This document shows positions 14,211 through 16,230 of a stretch of DNA of 16,230 nt, piece after piece. A program made the translations under genes and the position numbers. The notes beneath the pieces are model-generated. The model was not told the DNA's origin. It searched no databases and worked only from the letters and a program-made list of their open reading frames with translations. Positions within the stretch are counted from its first letter, which is position 1, and the number at the start of each line of letters is the position of its first letter. Source of the stretch: an uncultured Collinsella sp. (GTDB lineage Bacteria > Actinomycetota > Coriobacteriia > Coriobacteriales > Coriobacteriaceae); contig CABUTH010000028.1 of the NCBI GenBank assembly GCA_902494465.1, positions 1 to 16,230 of the forward strand, written 5' to 3'.

Positions 14211-15701
14211 ATGTACTGCGCAAGCTGCGGGGCAAAGATCAAAGACGGGGCGCGATACTGTTCCGCATGCGGAAAACCGTTGGATGTGGATGATGCGCCG
14301 GCGAATGCTCAGCAGCCGCTTCCTTCAGGTACACCAAAGGCGCCTGCTGATAGAAAAGCGACGAGCGATCCTGCTGCATCTCGCGCAGAGAGCGCTTCTC
14401 CGGCGCCCTCTGAGCATATGTCCTTTGCGGCCTTTATGATGCAGCGTCGGCAGATCGGCCGTTTTGCCGTGCCTACGTTTGTCACCATTCTTGCAGCAAT
14501 CATCTTTACCGCTGGTGTCGCCTACGCACTGGTCAAAGCTTACGAGGCCTTTGTGCTGCCTCAGCTGCAGCAGCAGGAACAGCCGGCTGCAGTCGAGAAT
14601 AAGTCGTCTAAAAAGAAGGTCGCGGCAGCTAACAAGAAAGCGCACGAGGCCTACGAGGGCGTGGTTGCGCGTTACGAGGACTTTGTGAGCTATTGCGAGC
14701 AGAAGGGAGCTGGTACTGCCAACTACGACGACTGGGCTCTGGGGCGCGGCGATGATTCTGGGCTGGGACAGATATTCGTTTATGACAGCCAGAATGCTCC
14801 CGGCTTTTTAAACTACTACTATGCTTTCGATGATTTGAACGGTGACGGAATTGACGAGCTGCTTATTGGGTCTGTCGATGCGCAGAACGATATTTCGGCG
14901 ATTGTAGGTGCCTACTGCTTTGTTGATGGAAAGGTCGTTTCGGTTATGCCTTCGTCAGAGATGGTAGAAGGCTCCAGCAATATGACGAATCGGTATGACG
15001 GTTTTATTGCTCAGGGTGAGAGCCAAGTCATTACTGTCTGCAAGGACGGCATCGTTAAATTTACTTGTAGTCAGGATTGTAACCAGACGGATTTCTATAT
15101 TTCGCTTACTGCAAAGGGTCCTGAGGTCGTAGACGCGGTGCAAATTCAAAATAAGGAATTCGATAGACAGAATGGCGCCTACTTGGTGAGGACCGTCGAG
15201 GATGGTGGCAAACCACAGGAGACGATGGTCCAGGGGCGTGAAGAAGCGTGCAAAATTCTTGACGAGATTGCCGGGGAGCATCCGGAGGCCGACATTGAAA
15301 AGCCGTCTGCAAGCAGCGATATATGGAAGGCATTCAAAGGAGCGGAGCCTTCGGAGAGCTCTTTGAAGGACGGCTCTGGCACTGCAGACGATCGAACTGG
15401 CGCATCTCAAGCACCATCTGAAGCGGCATCCGATAGCGGCGACGATGGGGAGGCCGCTGCGGGCGACGATGGCGTGATCGCCGACATGGATGCGTTCATT
15501 GCAAACGCCAAGCGCGAGTTGATTGTGCCAGATGACGCCTCTATTACGTACAAGGTCGCTGATAGGCCAAGCTATTGGGAGGGGGCGGCAACGTACGTTT
15601 GGTATGTTGAGTTTTATAAAGACGGAAAGGTCGTAGCGTCCGCGGAATGCGGCTCTGAAGGGTATCCGTGCCGGTCGATTCTGGCCTATCACGAGAGCTA
15701 G
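14211..15701 (+). CDS. Zinc-ribbon, single-pass membrane protein with two-part ectodomain
   Basis: A 496-residue protein of unknown function. It has a zinc ribbon (Cys3, Cys6, Cys17, Cys20), a Pro/Ala/Ser linker (24-68) and a juxtamembrane F-M-M-Q-R-R-Q-I-G-R-F-A-V-P followed by a transmembrane helix (about 87-109). This module is clearly related to that of the gene at 7590 (shared R-R-x-Q-x-G, A-G-x-A-Y-A and L-Q-Q-Q). The ectodomain starts with a helix A-H-E-A-Y-E-G-V-V-A-R-Y (144-155) and carries D-D-L-N-G-D-G-I-D-E-L-L (207-218), a calcium-type loop. A low-complexity acidic linker (about 362-424) separates a small C-terminal domain (425-496) with Cys480 and Cys487. An extremely G-rich AGGGGGG (14200-14206) precedes ATG 14211. 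No terminator is obvious just downstream. It may be expressed alone or after the gene at 13443. Confidence 0.82.
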   Translation: MYCASCGAKIKDGARYCSACGKPLDVDDAPANAQQPLPSGTPKAPADRKATSDPAASRAESASPAPSEHMSFAAFMMQRRQIGRFAVPTFVTILAAIIFTAGVAYALVKAYEAFVLPQLQQQEQPAAVENKSSKKKVAAANKKAHEAYEGVVARYEDFVSYCEQKGAGTANYDDWALGRGDDSGLGQIFVYDSQNAPGFLNYYYAFDDLNGDGIDELLIGSVDAQNDISAIVGAYCFVDGKVVSVMPSSEMVEGSSNMTNRYDGFIAQGESQVITVCKDGIVKFTCSQDCNQTDFYISLTAKGPEVVDAVQIQNKEFDRQNGAYLVRTVEDGGKPQETMVQGREEACKILDEIAGEHPEADIEKPSASSDIWKAFKGAEPSESSLKDGSGTADDRTGASQAPSEAASDSGDDGEAAAGDDGVIADMDAFIANAKRELIVPDDASITYKVADRPSYWEGAATYVWYVEFYKDGKVVASAECGSEGYPCRSILAYHES

Positions 15702-15801
15702 TAACTTTAGCCGAGGCATTTTGGCATTACGGCGTGCGCGGCTCCTGTACCTTTCCCCTTGTTCCATCCGACGAGTTTAGTTACAGCTAAAACGGCCGTT
15801 A

Positions 15802-15892
15802 CGAAGAGCTGACCGAGAGTCCGAAGACACTCGCCCGCTAAGCGGGTATGCCCCAAAAGGGTATCTGGGGTTCGAACCCTCCCGGTTCTTCG
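15802..15892 (+). tRNA. Degenerate tRNA-Ser(GCT)-like sequence, probably a pseudo-tRNA
   Basis: The segment reads like a class II tRNA. CGAAGAG at the 5' end pairs with TTCTTCG at the 3' end (last pair G-U). The anticodon stem CTCGC/GCGGG encloses the loop CCGCTAA with anticodon GCT (Ser). The long variable arm has a 6-bp stem (ATGCCC/GGGTAT), and a T-loop TTCGAAC is present. Defects are many: C instead of the conserved U33, a D-stem with two mismatches, no GG pair in the D-loop, and about three extra bases between T-loop and acceptor arm. No encoded CCA follows (TCA instead). A decayed tRNA gene or an element-borne tRNA-like sequence fits better than a working tRNA. Confidence 0.5.
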
Positions 15893-15960
15893 TCAGTTGA
15901 CCAAAGGTGCGACATTATTACCGCTCGCCGGCGGGTGACTAAATGCGATGGATTGAGGGC

Positions 15961-15966
15961 TATAAT
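15961..15966 (+). promoter_or_regulatory. Possible -10 box (TATAAT) upstream of the small ORF
   Basis: A perfect TATAAT lies about 125 bases before the small ORF at 16090 and 70 bases after the tRNA-like element. No convincing -35 hexamer is found at 16-18 bases distance, so the call rests on the -10 box only. Confidence 0.35.
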
Positions 15967-16089
15967 TTATCAAGCTAAGTCGGGGGATAGATTGGGGCGC
16001 ACGGACTTTCGGCATGCCTGTCGGCTCGGCATTTCGCAATTCATTAGACACGCGGAGTGCGTGGTTTGGAATTAACGAAAGGAATCAGT

Positions 16090-16155
16090 ATGTCTCTGTT
16101 CCACAGTGATAACGAAAAGGAAGAAAAGCACGGCGGAATACTCGGTGCCTTTTAA
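16090..16155 (+). CDS. Putative 21-residue small protein
   Basis: ATG at 16090, TAA at 16153-16155. The product starts M-S-L-F-H-S-D-N and is charged (E-K-E-E-K-H) before ending G-G-I-L-G-A-F. AAAGGA at 16078-16083 sits 6 bases before the start, a good ribosome binding site. A TATAAT box lies upstream and a terminator-like hairpin begins 32 bases after the stop, so the segment is laid out like a small transcription unit. It could be a genuine small peptide or the 5' stump of a truncated gene. Neither alternative frame extends it. Confidence 0.4.
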   Translation: MSLFHSDNEKEEKHGGILGAF

Positions 16156-16186
16156 TATGAGCAGGACATTGTCAAGAGGCAAAATC

Positions 16187-16218
16187 GGGCCTGGCCCCAA
16201 CGATATGGGGTCAGGCCC
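16187..16218. terminator. Terminator-like hairpin at the right end of the window
   Basis: GGGCCTGGCCCCA (16187-16199) pairs with TGGGGTCAGGCCC (16206-16218): 13 bp with one G-U pair and a 6-base loop. On the plus strand it is followed by TCTCCCTAT, a poor U-run; on the minus strand by GATTTT, a better one. It probably ends the small ORF transcript and may also end a minus-strand gene lying to the right. Confidence 0.65.
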
Positions 16219-16230
16219 TCTCCCTATATC

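Larger units (their letters stand above)
15702..16089. other. 388-base non-coding region with tRNA-like sequence and promoter signals
   Basis: No convincing protein gene. From left to right: about 100 bases with no recognised signal, the degenerate tRNA-Ser-like element (15802-15892), a TATAAT box at 15961-15966, and a nested inverted repeat at 16038-16073 (AATTC/GAATT outer arms, CACGC/GCGTG inner arms). The repeat lies just before the ribosome binding site of the small ORF at 16090. Confidence 0.4.

Noticed and set aside
15848..16075. 75-residue plus-strand open frame
   Set aside because: It starts inside the tRNA-like element, spans the promoter-like and repeat sequences, and has no motif.

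Overview
The window looks like a chromosomal segment of a gut Coriobacteriia actinobacterium, most likely Collinsella or a close relative. I infer this from the high GC with strongly GC-biased third codon positions, the mix of de novo purine genes with a class B sortase, and several zinc-ribbon membrane proteins of a kind I associate with gut anaerobes. The assignment comes from reading the sequence, not from a search.

Left part, 1-7233, mostly housekeeping. The 3' end of purE is followed on the same strand by a class B sortase and a MoaE-like protein. A convergent CmpB-family membrane protein lies on the minus strand (1994-3223). Divergent from it is the purine set purF, purM and purN. The purF-purM gap holds three hairpins that could act as a leader or attenuator. 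purM and purN overlap by 11 bases. A very strong terminator (7187-7233) closes the set. PurF (step 1), PurN (step 3), PurM (step 5) and PurE (step 6) all belong to IMP synthesis, with PurE encoded apart from the other three.

Right part, 7234-16230, accessory in character. It contains four proteins that each start with the same N-terminal zinc ribbon (M-x-C-x2-C-x10-C-x2-C) and continue into transmembrane segments: starts at 7590, 8809, 13443 and 14211. Three have one membrane helix and a different large, probably extracytoplasmic, domain; the fourth is multi-pass. Two of them share a transmembrane/juxtamembrane module, and two share a D-x-[DN]-x-D-G motif followed by E-L. Between the pairs, on the minus strand, lie an archaeal-type AAA ATPase with a DUF234-like nuclease-fold C-terminus and a protein combining a Cys4 zinc finger with a helix-turn-helix-like segment. 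The ATPase promoter lies inside a 46-base near-perfect inverted repeat, which suggests a dedicated operator.

Right end, 15702-16230. There is a degenerate tRNA-Ser(GCT)-like sequence, a putative 21-codon ORF with a good ribosome binding site, and a terminator-like hairpin. I saw no CRISPR array, IS element or transposase. The best candidate for something undescribed is the cluster of zinc-ribbon membrane proteins around the ATPase and the Zn/HTH-like gene; its function is unknown to me.
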